Shown: positions 7,482-15,349, numbered from the stretch's first letter. The stretch is 19,210 nucleotides of DNA from Alphaproteobacteria bacterium (GCA_027490875.1 JAIXXE010000092.1:1-19210); one strand, 5' to 3'. Numbers and translations are program-made. Notes: generated by a model not told the origin, from the sequence alone.

Positions 7482-9809
7482 ATGACGCACGATATCCGGA
7501 AAGTTGCCGTGATTGGGGCGGGCGTGATGGGCGCCGGCATTGCCGCGCACTGCGCCAACGCAGGTCTGACGGTGCTGCTGTTCGACCGACCCAGCGACGC
7601 AGGCGATCCAACCAGCATCGCCAAAGGCGCGATTGAGAAGTTGAAAAAAACCAACCCCGCCGCGCTGATGCGCGCCAGCTTTGCAAACCGCATTACGCCG
7701 TGCAATACGCGCGACGACTTAGCCAAACTGGCCGATTGCGACTGGGTGATTGAGGCAATTATTGAAAAGCTGGAAGCCAAGCACACGCTGTATGCCAGCC
7801 TTGCCAAAGTGGTGGGGCCGCACACGTTGTTGTCATCCAACACCAGCACCATTCCGCTGGCCGAACTGGTGAAGGGCTTACCCGCCACGTTGCAACCGCG
7901 CTTTGCCATCACCCACTTTTTTAACCCACCACGTTACATGCGGCTGCTGGAACTGGTGGGGGGACCTGCCACCGCGCCTGCTACGTTGCAAGCTTTGGAA
8001 CAGGTCTGCGACGTCGCCTTGGGCAAGCAGGTGGTGCACGCCAACGATACCCCCGGCTTCATCGCCAATCGCATTGGCACCTATTGGTTGCATGCCGCTA
8101 CCACGCTGGCCTTGGCGCAGGGTATCACCGTGGAAGAGGCCGACGCAGTGTTGGGTAAACCCGCTGCAACAGGAAGCATTGGTATATTTGGGCGCCTTGA
8201 TATGGTGGGGCTCGATTTAATGCCCCATGTGCTTACGTCGATGCAGGCGGCACTGCCCGCCACCGATGCCTTTCAGGCCCTTGGCCCCATACCCGCCTTG
8301 CTGCCCGAGATGATTGCCGCGGGCCTGACTGGCCGCAAAGGCAAGGGTGGGTTTTATAAACTCGATGAGGCCAAAAAGAAGTTAGCGCGGAACCTGAAAA
8401 CGGGTGACTACGCCCCTGCCCAAAAACCAAAACTGGCCGCCGTGGGCGCCAGCAAAAAGGGTGGGTTGCAGGCGTTGCTCACGCATCCCTCCGCCCCCGC
8501 GCGTTATGCCGATGCGGTGCTGTCGCGCACTTTCGCCTATGCCCTGTCGTTGTTGGGCGAAGCTGGCAATACGCTGGCCGACCTCGATGCGGGTATGACG
8601 CTGGGCTACGCCTGGAAGTACGGCCCCGTGCAGCAGGTGGATAAACTTGGTACGGCGTGGTTTGCCGAACATTTGCAAGGAATGGGGCTGTCCGTGCCCG
8701 ATATTCTGCGCGTTGCCAACGGGCGGCGGCTGTTCATGCGCGGTGCCAAGGGCGAGGCCCTGCAATTAACCCTTAAAGGCACCTACATTCCGGTTGTGCG
8801 CCCCGCTGGCGTGATTGAACTGGCCGACTTTACCCGCCGCAAGCCGCTGCACAAAAACCTTTCGGCCGCGCTGTACGATATGGGCGACGGCGTGGCGCTC
8901 TTTTCCATGCACAGCAAGATGAACACCTTCGACCCGTTTGCCCTCTCCATGCTGCAACGCGCCCCTAAGCTCGCCAAAGCCCGTGGGTTTAAGGCACTGG
9001 TGATTGCCAACCCCGGCGACAACTTTAGCTTTGGGGCCAACTTGTTGATGCTGCAAGTGCTGCTGTGGCTGCGGCTGTACCCGCTGGTTGGGTGGGTGGT
9101 GCGCCATGGCCAGAGCGTGATGCAGTCGCTTAAATATGCCCCGCTGCCGGTTGTTTGTGCCCCGCAAGGCATGGCGTTGGGCGGTGGGGCCGAACTGGTG
9201 TTGCACAGCCAGCATGTGGTGGCCTCGGCCGAGAGCTACATTGGCTTGGTAGAAGCTGGCCCCGGGATTATCCCCGGTTGGGGTGGCTGCAAGGAATTGC
9301 TCGGCCGTGCCTTTAGCGCCCCCAACCGCAAAGGCGGGCCCATGCCACCCATTGCCCAAACCTTTGAAACCATTGCCACTGCCAAGGTAGGAAAAAGCGC
9401 TTACGAATGCATGGATTTAGGCTTTCTGCGCCCCACCGATACGGTGGTGATGAACCCCACCCGCGTGTTGGCGGTGGCCAAGGCCAAGGCGCTGGAATTG
9501 GCGGCGCGGACGCACCAAACCGAAACACCCCACAGCTACCCGCTGCCGGGGCCAACGGCGCTAACGGCCTTGGGCCTGGCGCTACACGACTTTGCCCTTA
9601 AAGGCCTTGCCACACCTCACGACCGCGTGGTGGGGACTGGCCTAGCAAAGGTGTTAAGCGGCGGCAGTACCGACATTACCGCCGAGCCCCTGACCGAAGC
9701 CGACTTGCTGAAGCTGGAGCAGCGCGAGTTCGTTCAGCTCTGTAAAACCAAGGGCACCCATGCCCGCGTGGCGTATTTGCTGAAAACAGGGAAGCCGTTG
9801 AGAAATTAA
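7482..9809 (+). CDS. fadN: Bifunctional 3-hydroxyacyl-CoA dehydrogenase / enoyl-CoA hydratase, FadN-type order
   Basis: This enzyme hydrates trans-2-enoyl-CoA and oxidises the resulting 3-hydroxyacyl-CoA with NAD+, the two middle steps of beta-oxidation. The 775-residue protein starts with the NAD-binding fold IGAGVMGAG (11-19), followed by Ser119, His145 in HFFNPP, Glu157 and Asn196, which fit the dehydrogenase active site. A crotonase domain occupies about 465-700, with the oxyanion-hole segment GMALGGGAEL and both catalytic acids apparently kept (Glu571 and Glu591). The dehydrogenase-first order is the reverse of E. coli FadB and matches Bacillus FadN (YusL) and many proteobacterial homologues. 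The start at 7482 lies two bases after the thiolase stop; an in-frame ATG at 7428 would only add thiolase-overlapping sequence. Co-transcription with the thiolase gene is nearly certain. Confidence 0.92.
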   Translation: MTHDIRKVAVIGAGVMGAGIAAHCANAGLTVLLFDRPSDAGDPTSIAKGAIEKLKKTNPAALMRASFANRITPCNTRDDLAKLADCDWVIEAIIEKLEAKHTLYASLAKVVGPHTLLSSNTSTIPLAELVKGLPATLQPRFAITHFFNPPRYMRLLELVGGPATAPATLQALEQVCDVALGKQVVHANDTPGFIANRIGTYWLHAATTLALAQGITVEEADAVLGKPAATGSIGIFGRLDMVGLDLMPHVLTSMQAALPATDAFQALGPIPALLPEMIAAGLTGRKGKGGFYKLDEAKKKLARNLKTGDYAPAQKPKLAAVGASKKGGLQALLTHPSAPARYADAVLSRTFAYALSLLGEAGNTLADLDAGMTLGYAWKYGPVQQVDKLGTAWFAEHLQGMGLSVPDILRVANGRRLFMRGAKGEALQLTLKGTYIPVVRPAGVIELADFTRRKPLHKNLSAALYDMGDGVALFSMHSKMNTFDPFALSMLQRAPKLAKARGFKALVIANPGDNFSFGANLLMLQVLLWLRLYPLVGWVVRHGQSVMQSLKYAPLPVVCAPQGMALGGGAELVLHSQHVVASAESYIGLVEAGPGIIPGWGGCKELLGRAFSAPNRKGGPMPPIAQTFETIATAKVGKSAYECMDLGFLRPTDTVVMNPTRVLAVAKAKALELAARTHQTETPHSYPLPGPTALTALGLALHDFALKGLATPHDRVVGTGLAKVLSGGSTDITAEPLTEADLLKLEQREFVQLCKTKGTHARVAYLLKTGKPLRN

Positions 9810-9870
9810 GGCGTATGTCAGCAAGCCTTCTACCCCTGACGATAAGACCTAGCAAACAAAGGTAACAACC

Positions 9871-12042
9871 ATGCTTAAAGCCCTTCGCCGGACCCTCATC
9901 ACTGGCCCCTTGATGGGTCTGGTTCGTAGTACACTGCCCCAAATCGGCGATACCGAACGGATTGCGCTGGAGGCTGGGACCACGTGGTTTGAAGGCGAAC
10001 TGTTCCGTGGTAACCCCGACTTTGCCAAATTACTGGCGTTTGAGGTTAAGCCGTTATCGGCCGAAGAGCAGGCCTTTTTGGCAGGCCCGACCGAAGAACT
10101 TTGCACTCTGGTGAACGACTGGACGATTGAAAAAGAGCAGGATTTACCGAAAAAAGTTTGGGATTTTATTAAAAAAAAGAAGTTTTTGGGTATTATTATC
10201 CCTAAAGAATACGGTGGTTTAGGCTTTAGCGCGGCTGCCCATGCGGCCGTTGTGACCAAGATTGCCAGCCGTAGTGTGGCCACCGCCGTCACCGTGATGG
10301 TGCCCAACAGCCTAGGGCCCGGTGAACTGCTGATGCGCTACGGCACACAAGCCCAAAAAGACCGCTATTTGAAAAAGTTAGCCATCGGGGAAGAAATCCC
10401 CTGCTTTGGGCTGACCGAGCCGGAAGCAGGCTCCGATGCCGCCAGCGGACAGAGCATCGGTGTGGTGGGCCATAAAACCATCAATGGTAAAAAAGAGCTG
10501 GGTATCTTCCTTACCTTCAATAAGCGTTACATTACCTTAGCCCCGATTGCGACCGTGGTGGGGCTGGCCTTCCGCCTGACCGACCCCGACAACCTGCTGG
10601 GCAAAGGCACCGAGCCTGGGATAACCTTGGCCCTGCTGCCGCGCGAGACCAAGGGCTTGGAAATTGGCCGCCGCCACGACCCCATGGGCGTGGGCTTTAT
10701 GAACGGCCCCCTCAGCGGAAAAGATGTGTTCGTGCCGCTGGATGTGCTGATTGGTGGCGCCGAGTACGCCGGGCAAGGCTGGCGGATGCTGATGGAGGCC
10801 TTGGCCGCAGGGCGCGGGATATCCCTGCCAAGTTTAAGCGTGGGGGCAGCCCAGTTAAGCCTGCGTGCGTCGGCCAACTACAGTGTGGTGCGTCGCCAGT
10901 TTGGCCTCAATATTGGCCGTTTTGAGGGGATTCGCGAGCGCCTTGCCCGCCTGACCGGCCATACCTACGCCATGACGGCCGCCCAGCGCCTGACCGTTGG
11001 GGCTGTGGACGCGGGTGAACATCCTGCCGTGGTGAGCGCCATCGCCAAGGCCTACTTAACCGAAAACATGCGATTGGCCCTGAACGACGCCATGGATATT
11101 CAGGCGGGTGCCGCCATTATTCGCGGCCCACGTAACATCTTTGCGCGGCCCTACACCAGCATCCCAATTGGGATTACGGTGGAAGGCGCAAACATCCTTA
11201 CCCGTAGCCTGATTGTGTTTGGCCAAGGCGCCATTCGCTGCCACCCTTACTTGCAGGCCGAAGTAGAAGCCCTGACCAAGCGCGATAAATACGGCTTTGA
11301 TGAAGCCTTTATGGGGCACTTAGGGTACTTGCTCAGAAATATCGTGCGCGGGAAGTTCCATGCCTGGACGTGCGGAACGTTTGTGAAAGTTCCCAACGGC
11401 ACGCCCTTTAAGGCCGAGTACCAGCACCTTGGCCGCCTCAGCGCCGCCTTCAGTGTGATTGCCGAAGCAGGCCTGATAACATTGGGCGGTAGCCTGAAAC
11501 GCAAGGAATACCTCAGCGGCCGCTATGCCGATGCCCTGGCGCATCTGTTCATTGCCAGCAGCGTGCTGAAGCATGCGCACGACAACGGCAACCCGCCGCA
11601 CCATCTGGCCACGGCCCGTTGGGCGCTGCGCCATAGCCTGCGCGAAGTGGAGCAAGCGCTGCTGGGCGTACTGGCCAACCTCCCCAACCGTTTTGTGGCC
11701 GCATGGTTGCGGCTGGCGGTGTTGCCATGCGGGAGTAAAATCAAGCCCCATACCGACCGCATGCACGATGCGGTGGTGGATGAACTGCTGAGTTCCAATG
11801 GCCGCTTGAAGGATGATCTGAGCAACCAAATCTACATCCCTGCTGCCGACCAAGCCGGGATGGGCCAGCTCGAAGCCGCCTACCATGCCGTGGTGGCCGC
11901 CACCCCGCTGTTGGCGCGGTTGCCCAAGGGCACCACCGTGGCCGAAGGGCTGGCGCAGGGCCTGCTTTCCAAGGTCGAAGCAGAGCAGTTAAAAGCCGCG
12001 CAGGCCCTCCGCACCGACGTGGTGCAGGTGGATGCGCAGTAG
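9871..12042 (+). CDS. fadE: Acyl-CoA dehydrogenase, FadE type
   Basis: This FAD enzyme introduces the trans-2 double bond in acyl-CoA, the first step of the beta-oxidation cycle. The 723-residue protein has the FadE hallmark ERIALEAGTTWFEGELF near 30-45, the flavin/substrate block CFGLTEPEAGSDAASG at about 178-193, and the probable catalytic base Glu438 in GITVEGANILTRSL. A long C-terminal extension after about residue 460 is typical of FadE and absent from short-chain dehydrogenases. It is shorter than E. coli FadE (about 814 residues), mainly because the N-terminal membrane region is missing. AAAGG lies eight bases before the ATG. A 61-bp gap separates it from the upstream gene, so it is probably in the same operon, although a separate promoter is possible. 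An 8-A run at 10171-10178 encodes lysines and does not break the frame. Confidence 0.94.
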   Translation: MLKALRRTLITGPLMGLVRSTLPQIGDTERIALEAGTTWFEGELFRGNPDFAKLLAFEVKPLSAEEQAFLAGPTEELCTLVNDWTIEKEQDLPKKVWDFIKKKKFLGIIIPKEYGGLGFSAAAHAAVVTKIASRSVATAVTVMVPNSLGPGELLMRYGTQAQKDRYLKKLAIGEEIPCFGLTEPEAGSDAASGQSIGVVGHKTINGKKELGIFLTFNKRYITLAPIATVVGLAFRLTDPDNLLGKGTEPGITLALLPRETKGLEIGRRHDPMGVGFMNGPLSGKDVFVPLDVLIGGAEYAGQGWRMLMEALAAGRGISLPSLSVGAAQLSLRASANYSVVRRQFGLNIGRFEGIRERLARLTGHTYAMTAAQRLTVGAVDAGEHPAVVSAIAKAYLTENMRLALNDAMDIQAGAAIIRGPRNIFARPYTSIPIGITVEGANILTRSLIVFGQGAIRCHPYLQAEVEALTKRDKYGFDEAFMGHLGYLLRNIVRGKFHAWTCGTFVKVPNGTPFKAEYQHLGRLSAAFSVIAEAGLITLGGSLKRKEYLSGRYADALAHLFIASSVLKHAHDNGNPPHHLATARWALRHSLREVEQALLGVLANLPNRFVAAWLRLAVLPCGSKIKPHTDRMHDAVVDELLSSNGRLKDDLSNQIYIPAADQAGMGQLEAAYHAVVAATPLLARLPKGTTVAEGLAQGLLSKVEAEQLKAAQALRTDVVQVDAQ

Positions 12043-12052
12043 CGAACGTTGA

Positions 12053-12077
12053 AGCCCGGCGCGCAGTGCGCCGGGCT
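12053..12077. terminator. Hairpin between fadE and the convergent small gene
   Basis: AGCCCGGCGC and GCGCCGGGCT form a perfect 10-bp stem with a 5-base loop, 10 bp past the fadE stop and 14 bp past the stop of the convergent minus-strand gene. The position suits a shared bidirectional terminator. T runs are poor on both sides, so termination efficiency is uncertain. Confidence 0.6.
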
Positions 12078-12091
12078 GTAAACGTCGAGAA

Positions 12092-12436
12092 TCAGCACAG
12101 GGCCTGTGGAATCAGGTCGAACTGATTACGCATGGCGGCAATGAGAACCACCCCTTCCTTGTCGGCATCCGAAGGCGCCGCGTCAAAAGCAATGAGGACG
12201 CTGTGCTTCAGCATCTGGTCTAAGTGCGGATGGTCAGGGCTCCAATCCCGTATCTTGGTAAGACCATAAAGGATCTGGAGAGCCTGTTTATAGACCGAGC
12301 CACTCGGCTCCATCATTTCACCAAAGGCGATAACGCCTGTGGGATCTTCATCCCACGACACGTAGGTGTATCCTCGGAGTTGGTCTTTCACCAGCGCTTT
12401 GAGCAGCTCAAGGCGGTCTTCCATTTTAACGGACAT
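12092..12436 (-). CDS. Small protein of unknown function
   Basis: The predicted protein has 114 residues, is soluble and is slightly acidic, with no signal peptide, transmembrane segment or recognised motif. It reads as a compact mixed alpha/beta domain: an N-terminal helix rich in Leu and Lys, a GYTYVSWDEDPTGV strand region, and a C-terminal segment with SVLIAFDAAP and VVLIAAMRNQF. The start at 12436 is chosen over an ATG upstream at 12502 because AAGGGGA lies just before it and a good promoter lies at 12512-12540. It sits alone between convergent fadE and divergent obgE. I do not recognise the family. The ribosome-binding site and promoter make it a real gene rather than a chance frame. Confidence 0.7.
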   Translation of the reverse strand: MSVKMEDRLELLKALVKDQLRGYTYVSWDEDPTGVIAFGEMMEPSGSVYKQALQILYGLTKIRDWSPDHPHLDQMLKHSVLIAFDAAPSDADKEGVVLIAAMRNQFDLIPQALC

Positions 12437-12453
12437 CAAAGTCCCCTTTTTCA

Positions 12454-12476
12454 GCCCCCGCCAAGCCGTGGGGGGC
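12454..12476 (-). repeat. Leader hairpin before the small unknown gene
   Basis: GCCCCC and GGGGGC form a 6-bp stem with an 11-base loop in the 5' leader of the small minus-strand gene, just ahead of the GAAAAAGGGG ribosome-binding region. It could affect translation. A terminator is unlikely because A, not T, follows the stem on the transcribed strand. Confidence 0.4.
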
Positions 12477-12511
12477 AAGACGGTGATCGTGAAAACGGTC
12501 AATGTAAGCTA

Positions 12512-12540
12512 TGTATACATACTTAATCTGTAAAAGGCAA
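12512..12540 (-). promoter_or_regulatory. Sigma-70-like promoter for the small unknown gene
   Basis: On the minus strand, TTGCCT (12540-12535), a 17-bp spacer and TATACA (12517-12512) match the vegetative promoter pattern well. The -10 lies within the perfect 12-bp palindrome TATGTATACATA (12510-12521), which could also be an operator. The leader would be about 70 bases. Confidence 0.6.
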
Positions 12541-12603
12541 GAGCCAGACCGAAAAATTTAAATTGCCAGAGACTTTTCTAAAATCATTGGCATTTCATTA
12601 TGT

Positions 12604-12617
12604 TCGTGCTAGCACGA
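12604..12617. promoter_or_regulatory. Perfect 14-bp palindrome at the obgE ribosome-binding site
   Basis: TCGTGCTAGCACGA is a perfect palindrome ending four bases before the obgE ATG. Its right arm runs into the only Shine-Dalgarno-like sequence, GAGG (12616-12619), which sits unusually close to the start codon. It may be a protein-binding site or an RNA hairpin that hides the ribosome-binding site. Confidence 0.4.
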
Positions 12618-12621
12618 GGCC

Positions 12622-13641
12622 ATGAAATTCCTCGATGACGTGACCTTGCTGGTGCGCAGCGGTGCGGGCGGCGCCGGTTGCGTCAGCTTTCGGCGGGAGA
12701 AATTTGTAGAGTTTGGCGGCCCCGACGGCGGCAATGGCGGCAAGGGCGGCTGTGTGTGGATAGAGACCGACCCCAGCCTGAACACGCTGGTGGATTACCG
12801 CTTTCGGCCTGTTTTTAAAGCCCAAACCGGCGTGCATGGTATGGGCCGCAACCGCACGGGTGCCGAAGGCAAGGACTTAACCCTGAAAGTGCCGCCCGGC
12901 ACCGAGGTTATCGACGCCGAGACCGACGACGTGCTGTTCGACCTCACCAAGGTTGGCGAACGGGTGCGGCTGCTCAAAGGCGGGCGCGGCGGGCGGGGTA
13001 ATGCCAGTTACAAAACCAGCACCAATCAGGCCCCACGCCAGTTTACGCCCGGCGAACTGGCGCAGGAAATGCAGGTGCGCTTTCGGCTAAAACTGCTGGC
13101 CGACGTTGGCCTGCTAGGCCTGCCCAATGCGGGCAAGAGCAGCTTCGTGCGGGCCACCTCGCGCGCCAAGCCCAAGGTGGCCGACTACCCCTTCACTACC
13201 CTGCACCCCGCCTTGGGGTTGGTGCGCAGCGGCAGCAAGGAAATGCTGCTGGCCGACTTGCCCGGCCTGATTGCCGGCGCCGCCGAAGGCACGGGCTTGG
13301 GCCACAAGTTTTTGCAGCACGTGAGCCGCTGTCGCGCGGTGTTGCACCTGGTTGATCTGACGCAGGCCGACCCTGCCGCCGCGTATAAAACCATTCGGGC
13401 CGAGCTGAAAAAGTACGACAAACTGTACGGCACCGCCTTGGCCAAACTGCCCGAAGTGTTGGGTTTAACCAAAGCCGATTTGCTAACAGCCGAGGAAGCC
13501 GAAGCCGCCCGCAAGGCCTTCGCCAAGGCCACGGCGCGGCTTACTAAGGCCAAGCCGCTGTTGCTTTCGGCCACTGCCAAAACGGGGCTGGAAGACGCTA
13601 CCGCCGCACTGATGGACTTGGTGCATGGGGTTACCACCTAA
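12622..13641 (+). CDS. obgE: GTPase ObgE/CgtA
   Basis: This conserved essential GTPase associates with the large ribosomal subunit and couples ribosome assembly to growth and stress signals. The 339-residue protein begins with the glycine-rich Obg fold (SGAGGAGCVSFRREKF, then the GGPDGGNGGKGG and GGRGGRGNA loops, to about residue 155). The G domain follows: G1 GLPNAGKSS at 166-174, switch I FTTLHP at 191-196, G3 DLPGL at 212-216, G4 TKAD at 283-286 (Thr replaces the usual Asn of NKxD) and G5 SATAK at 316-320. The optional C-terminal domain is absent, as in many proteobacteria. The usual rplU-rpmA neighbours are not upstream here, and an AT-rich 119-bp gap supplies the promoter region. The next gene overlaps it by 17 bp. 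Confidence 0.95.
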   Translation: MKFLDDVTLLVRSGAGGAGCVSFRREKFVEFGGPDGGNGGKGGCVWIETDPSLNTLVDYRFRPVFKAQTGVHGMGRNRTGAEGKDLTLKVPPGTEVIDAETDDVLFDLTKVGERVRLLKGGRGGRGNASYKTSTNQAPRQFTPGELAQEMQVRFRLKLLADVGLLGLPNAGKSSFVRATSRAKPKVADYPFTTLHPALGLVRSGSKEMLLADLPGLIAGAAEGTGLGHKFLQHVSRCRAVLHLVDLTQADPAAAYKTIRAELKKYDKLYGTALAKLPEVLGLTKADLLTAEEAEAARKAFAKATARLTKAKPLLLSATAKTGLEDATAALMDLVHGVTT

Positions 13642-14245
13642 CCTTACAGCGTTGGCGGCCCTCAAGGCCGAGCTGGCAGCGTTTGATGGCTGCGCCTTAA
13701 AGCAGACCGCCACCCAAGTGGTGTTTGCGGCCGGAGTACCCGGCGCCCCCGTGTGCGTGATTGGCGAAGCCCCCGGCGCCGAGGAAGACAAACAGGGCCA
13801 GCCCTTTGTGGGCCGCAGCGGTCAGCTGCTGGATAGGCTGCTGGCCGAGGTGGGCCTAAGCCGCACCAGTAATGTTTACATTACCAATGCCGTGAATTGG
13901 CGCCCACCGGATAATCGCCCGCCAACCCCCGCCGAAATTGCCGCTTGCCGCCCGTTCCTGCAACGCCATTTGGCGTTGGTGCAGCCCGCAGCCTTGTTGC
14001 TGGTGGGGCGTACCGCTGCCAAGGCGGTGTTAAACGATGATTCGGCCATGGGCGCCTTGCGCCAAAGGTGGCTTACCTACACAGGCGCAGCGGGCCAAAC
14101 CATCCCTACCTTGGTCACCTTTCATCCAGCGTATGTTCTGCGCAGCCCAACTATGCGGCCAGCCATGCAGGCCGACCTTATTTTGCTGCAACAGTGGCTG
14201 CAGGGGCGGGGGTTGCTCGGCTCTGTTTCATCAGGGGTGGTTTAA
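13625..14245 (+). CDS. Uracil-DNA glycosylase, family 4-like
   Basis: This protein probably removes uracil from DNA in base-excision repair. It has 206 residues with GEAPGAEEDKQG at 47-58, PFVGRSG at 60-66, and HPAYVLR near 167-173, which match the family 4 active-site motifs. Of the four cysteines that bind the 4Fe-4S cluster in classic members, I can place only Cys23 and Cys108. The CxxC partner is replaced (CALK), and the usual cysteine before RPP is Trp in NWRPPDNR. Similar proteins in alphaproteobacteria, as I recall them, also have WRPP, so this may be a lineage trait. The ATG at 13625 overlaps obgE by 17 bp, suggesting translational coupling. The 3' end overlaps convergent ctaG by 68 bp. 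Confidence 0.85.
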   Translation: MGLPPNLTALAALKAELAAFDGCALKQTATQVVFAAGVPGAPVCVIGEAPGAEEDKQGQPFVGRSGQLLDRLLAEVGLSRTSNVYITNAVNWRPPDNRPPTPAEIAACRPFLQRHLALVQPAALLLVGRTAAKAVLNDDSAMGALRQRWLTYTGAAGQTIPTLVTFHPAYVLRSPTMRPAMQADLILLQQWLQGRGLLGSVSSGVV

Positions 14246-14807
14246 TGCGTGGGTCGTCGGGCAGGGCCTCAAACAGCGTATAGGCAAAGGTAATGGTATG
14301 AATGCCCTCGGGCAAGGTTGGCGCCAAGGTAAACGCTAAGGGCAGCCTGATATCGCTTTGGGCGGGGTAATGCTGTTGGGCAAAGCAAAAGCATTGCTCG
14401 AGGGCAATGTAGTCGGCCACATTCACGCCGCTGGGGCCCCCCATGGCGTACAGCATATGCACCGCCACGCCATCCAAGGCTTTGGGCGCGTTGTTGCGGG
14501 CCGCGTAAGCTGTTAGGAACGATTGCCCCAAGCCTACCTGCACGCTGTAGCTCAGAGGGGCGAAGTCAATCGGCAGCCCCGCCTGCGTGTTGGCGGTAAA
14601 CCGAATGGTCACGCGTCGTGCGGCTTGCTGGGGGGTTAAGGTCACCTCGCCGATTGTGGTGCCACTCTGGCCAAGCGGGATGGTCGGGCGGGTAATGCCC
14701 AACGCGTCGCACATCAGGTTGTACAAAGGCACCGCAAACACCGTCAGCGCCACGCTGGCACTGAAGGCCAGACCAATCAGGATGAGCGTACGGGTACGGG
14801 GTTGCAT
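14178..14807 (-). CDS. ctaG: Cytochrome c oxidase assembly protein CtaG/Cox11
   Basis: This is a membrane-anchored copper chaperone that delivers copper to the CuB site of cytochrome c oxidase. The 209-residue protein has one N-terminal transmembrane segment (LILIGLAFSASVALTVFAV), then YNLMCDALG with a conserved cysteine, and a periplasmic beta domain carrying the copper motif CFCFAQQ. The ATG at 14807 is preferred over a GTG nine bases upstream because AAGG lies eight bases before it. No oxidase subunit gene is visible in the window, unlike the common ctaB-ctaG-ctaE clusters. The C-terminal tail (about 25 residues rich in Ala and Pro) is encoded by the 68 bp that overlap the convergent glycosylase gene, and it looks dispensable. 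Confidence 0.92.
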   Translation of the reverse strand: MQPRTRTLILIGLAFSASVALTVFAVPLYNLMCDALGITRPTIPLGQSGTTIGEVTLTPQQAARRVTIRFTANTQAGLPIDFAPLSYSVQVGLGQSFLTAYAARNNAPKALDGVAVHMLYAMGGPSGVNVADYIALEQCFCFAQQHYPAQSDIRLPLAFTLAPTLPEGIHTITFAYTLFEALPDDPRIKPPLMKQSRATPAPAATVAAK

Positions 14808-14926
14808 AAGGGGCACCTTGGGGGCAAGCAGGCCCCTTGTGCAAGGGGGGCAGGTACGCTAAACATACGAGAGTAGCTATTCCCGCAGCTTAAAAAGGCC
14901 CGGGTGAGGGCCATCGGAGCTTTTCC
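14808..14926. other. Divergent region between ctaG and the small paralogue gene
   Basis: This 119-bp gap must hold both divergent promoters. I see a leader hairpin at 14897-14912 but no clear -35/-10 pair on either strand. Confidence 0.4.
14897..14919 (+). promoter_or_regulatory. Leader hairpin and ribosome-binding site, copy 1
   Basis: GGCCC, six bases and GGGCC form a 5-bp stem-loop (14897-14912). It is followed by ATC and the GGAG ribosome-binding site (14916-14919), seven bases before the ATG. The same arrangement, with the same stem and loop length, precedes the related gene at 15350. This supports a conserved translational control element rather than chance. Confidence 0.6.
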
Positions 14927-15202
14927 ATGAATCAGAGTGAGTTGAAAGAAACTGTTTCTTCAGTCATGTCGCTCCTTGAGCAGGTCAAGGCCCAATGCAA
15001 GGTCGGCGCCGATGCCCGGATTGTCTTTCTCGAAAGTTCTAGCAACGGGCTGGAAGCCCACTGGTTCTTTCCTGTCAAAAACGGCTTTCGCAGCGTCAAA
15101 GGTCAGTCAGTCATCAGAACTGGCCTGCCGCACGAGGTGACGATTACCTCGTCCGAGGACGGGGTACAAAGGATTGTCCCCATCACCCACGTTTACGACT
15201 GA
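14927..15202 (+). CDS. Small unknown protein, paralogue A
   Basis: The predicted protein has 91 residues and no signal or membrane segment. The N-terminal half looks helical (SELKETVSSVMSLLEQVKAQ) and the rest looks like beta strands. It contains HWFFP (45-49), LPHEV (67-71) and PITH (85-88). These align, almost without gaps, with WYFP, LPKEV and PVRH in the protein of the next gene, so the two are diverged tandem copies. The start is set by GGAG seven bases upstream. A strong terminator lies 26 bp past the stop. I do not recognise the family. A shared RNA leader and terminator point to a mobile or recently duplicated regulatory-protein cassette, but no function can be assigned. Confidence 0.75.
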   Translation: MNQSELKETVSSVMSLLEQVKAQCKVGADARIVFLESSSNGLEAHWFFPVKNGFRSVKGQSVIRTGLPHEVTITSSEDGVQRIVPITHVYD

Positions 15203-15228
15203 ACGGCGGTGATTGAAGGTCGCCCTTA

Positions 15229-15269
15229 CCCCCGCCGTGCTACAAGCATCGGCGGGGGTTGCGTTTTTT
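15229..15269 (+). terminator. Intrinsic terminator of paralogue A
   Basis: CCCCCGCC pairs with GGCGGGGG (15229-15258), with an inner TGCT/AGCA stem and an ACA loop. The tail TTGCGTTTTTT ends at 15269. It is nearly identical to the terminator after the next gene, with one change in the hairpin (G to A at the stem junction) that keeps pairing possible. Confidence 0.85.
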
Positions 15270-15315
15270 CCCAAACTAACTTAAAATTTTCCCATCTTCG
15301 CCATCTGGCGGCCGC

Positions 15316-15339
15316 GGCCCCGGATTGGGCCATCTGGAG
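15316..15339 (+). promoter_or_regulatory. Leader hairpin and ribosome-binding site, copy 2
   Basis: GGCCC, six bases and GGGCC (15316-15331) are followed by ATCT and GGAG (15336-15339), ten bases before the ATG at 15350. This is the same layout as the leader of the preceding paralogue. A 9-bp direct repeat, GCCATCTGG, also occurs at 15300-15308 and 15329-15337. Confidence 0.6.
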
Positions 15340-15349
15340 TTTTTTTACC

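Noticed and set aside
9808..9829. AAGGC/GCCTT hairpin between fadN and fadE as a terminator
   Set aside because: A 5-bp stem with a 12-base loop and no T tract is too weak. The two genes more likely share a transcript.
10165..10190. A-rich slippery tract in fadE as a programmed frameshift
   Set aside because: The run of eight A encodes lysines within an intact conserved frame, and the protein continues normally on both sides.
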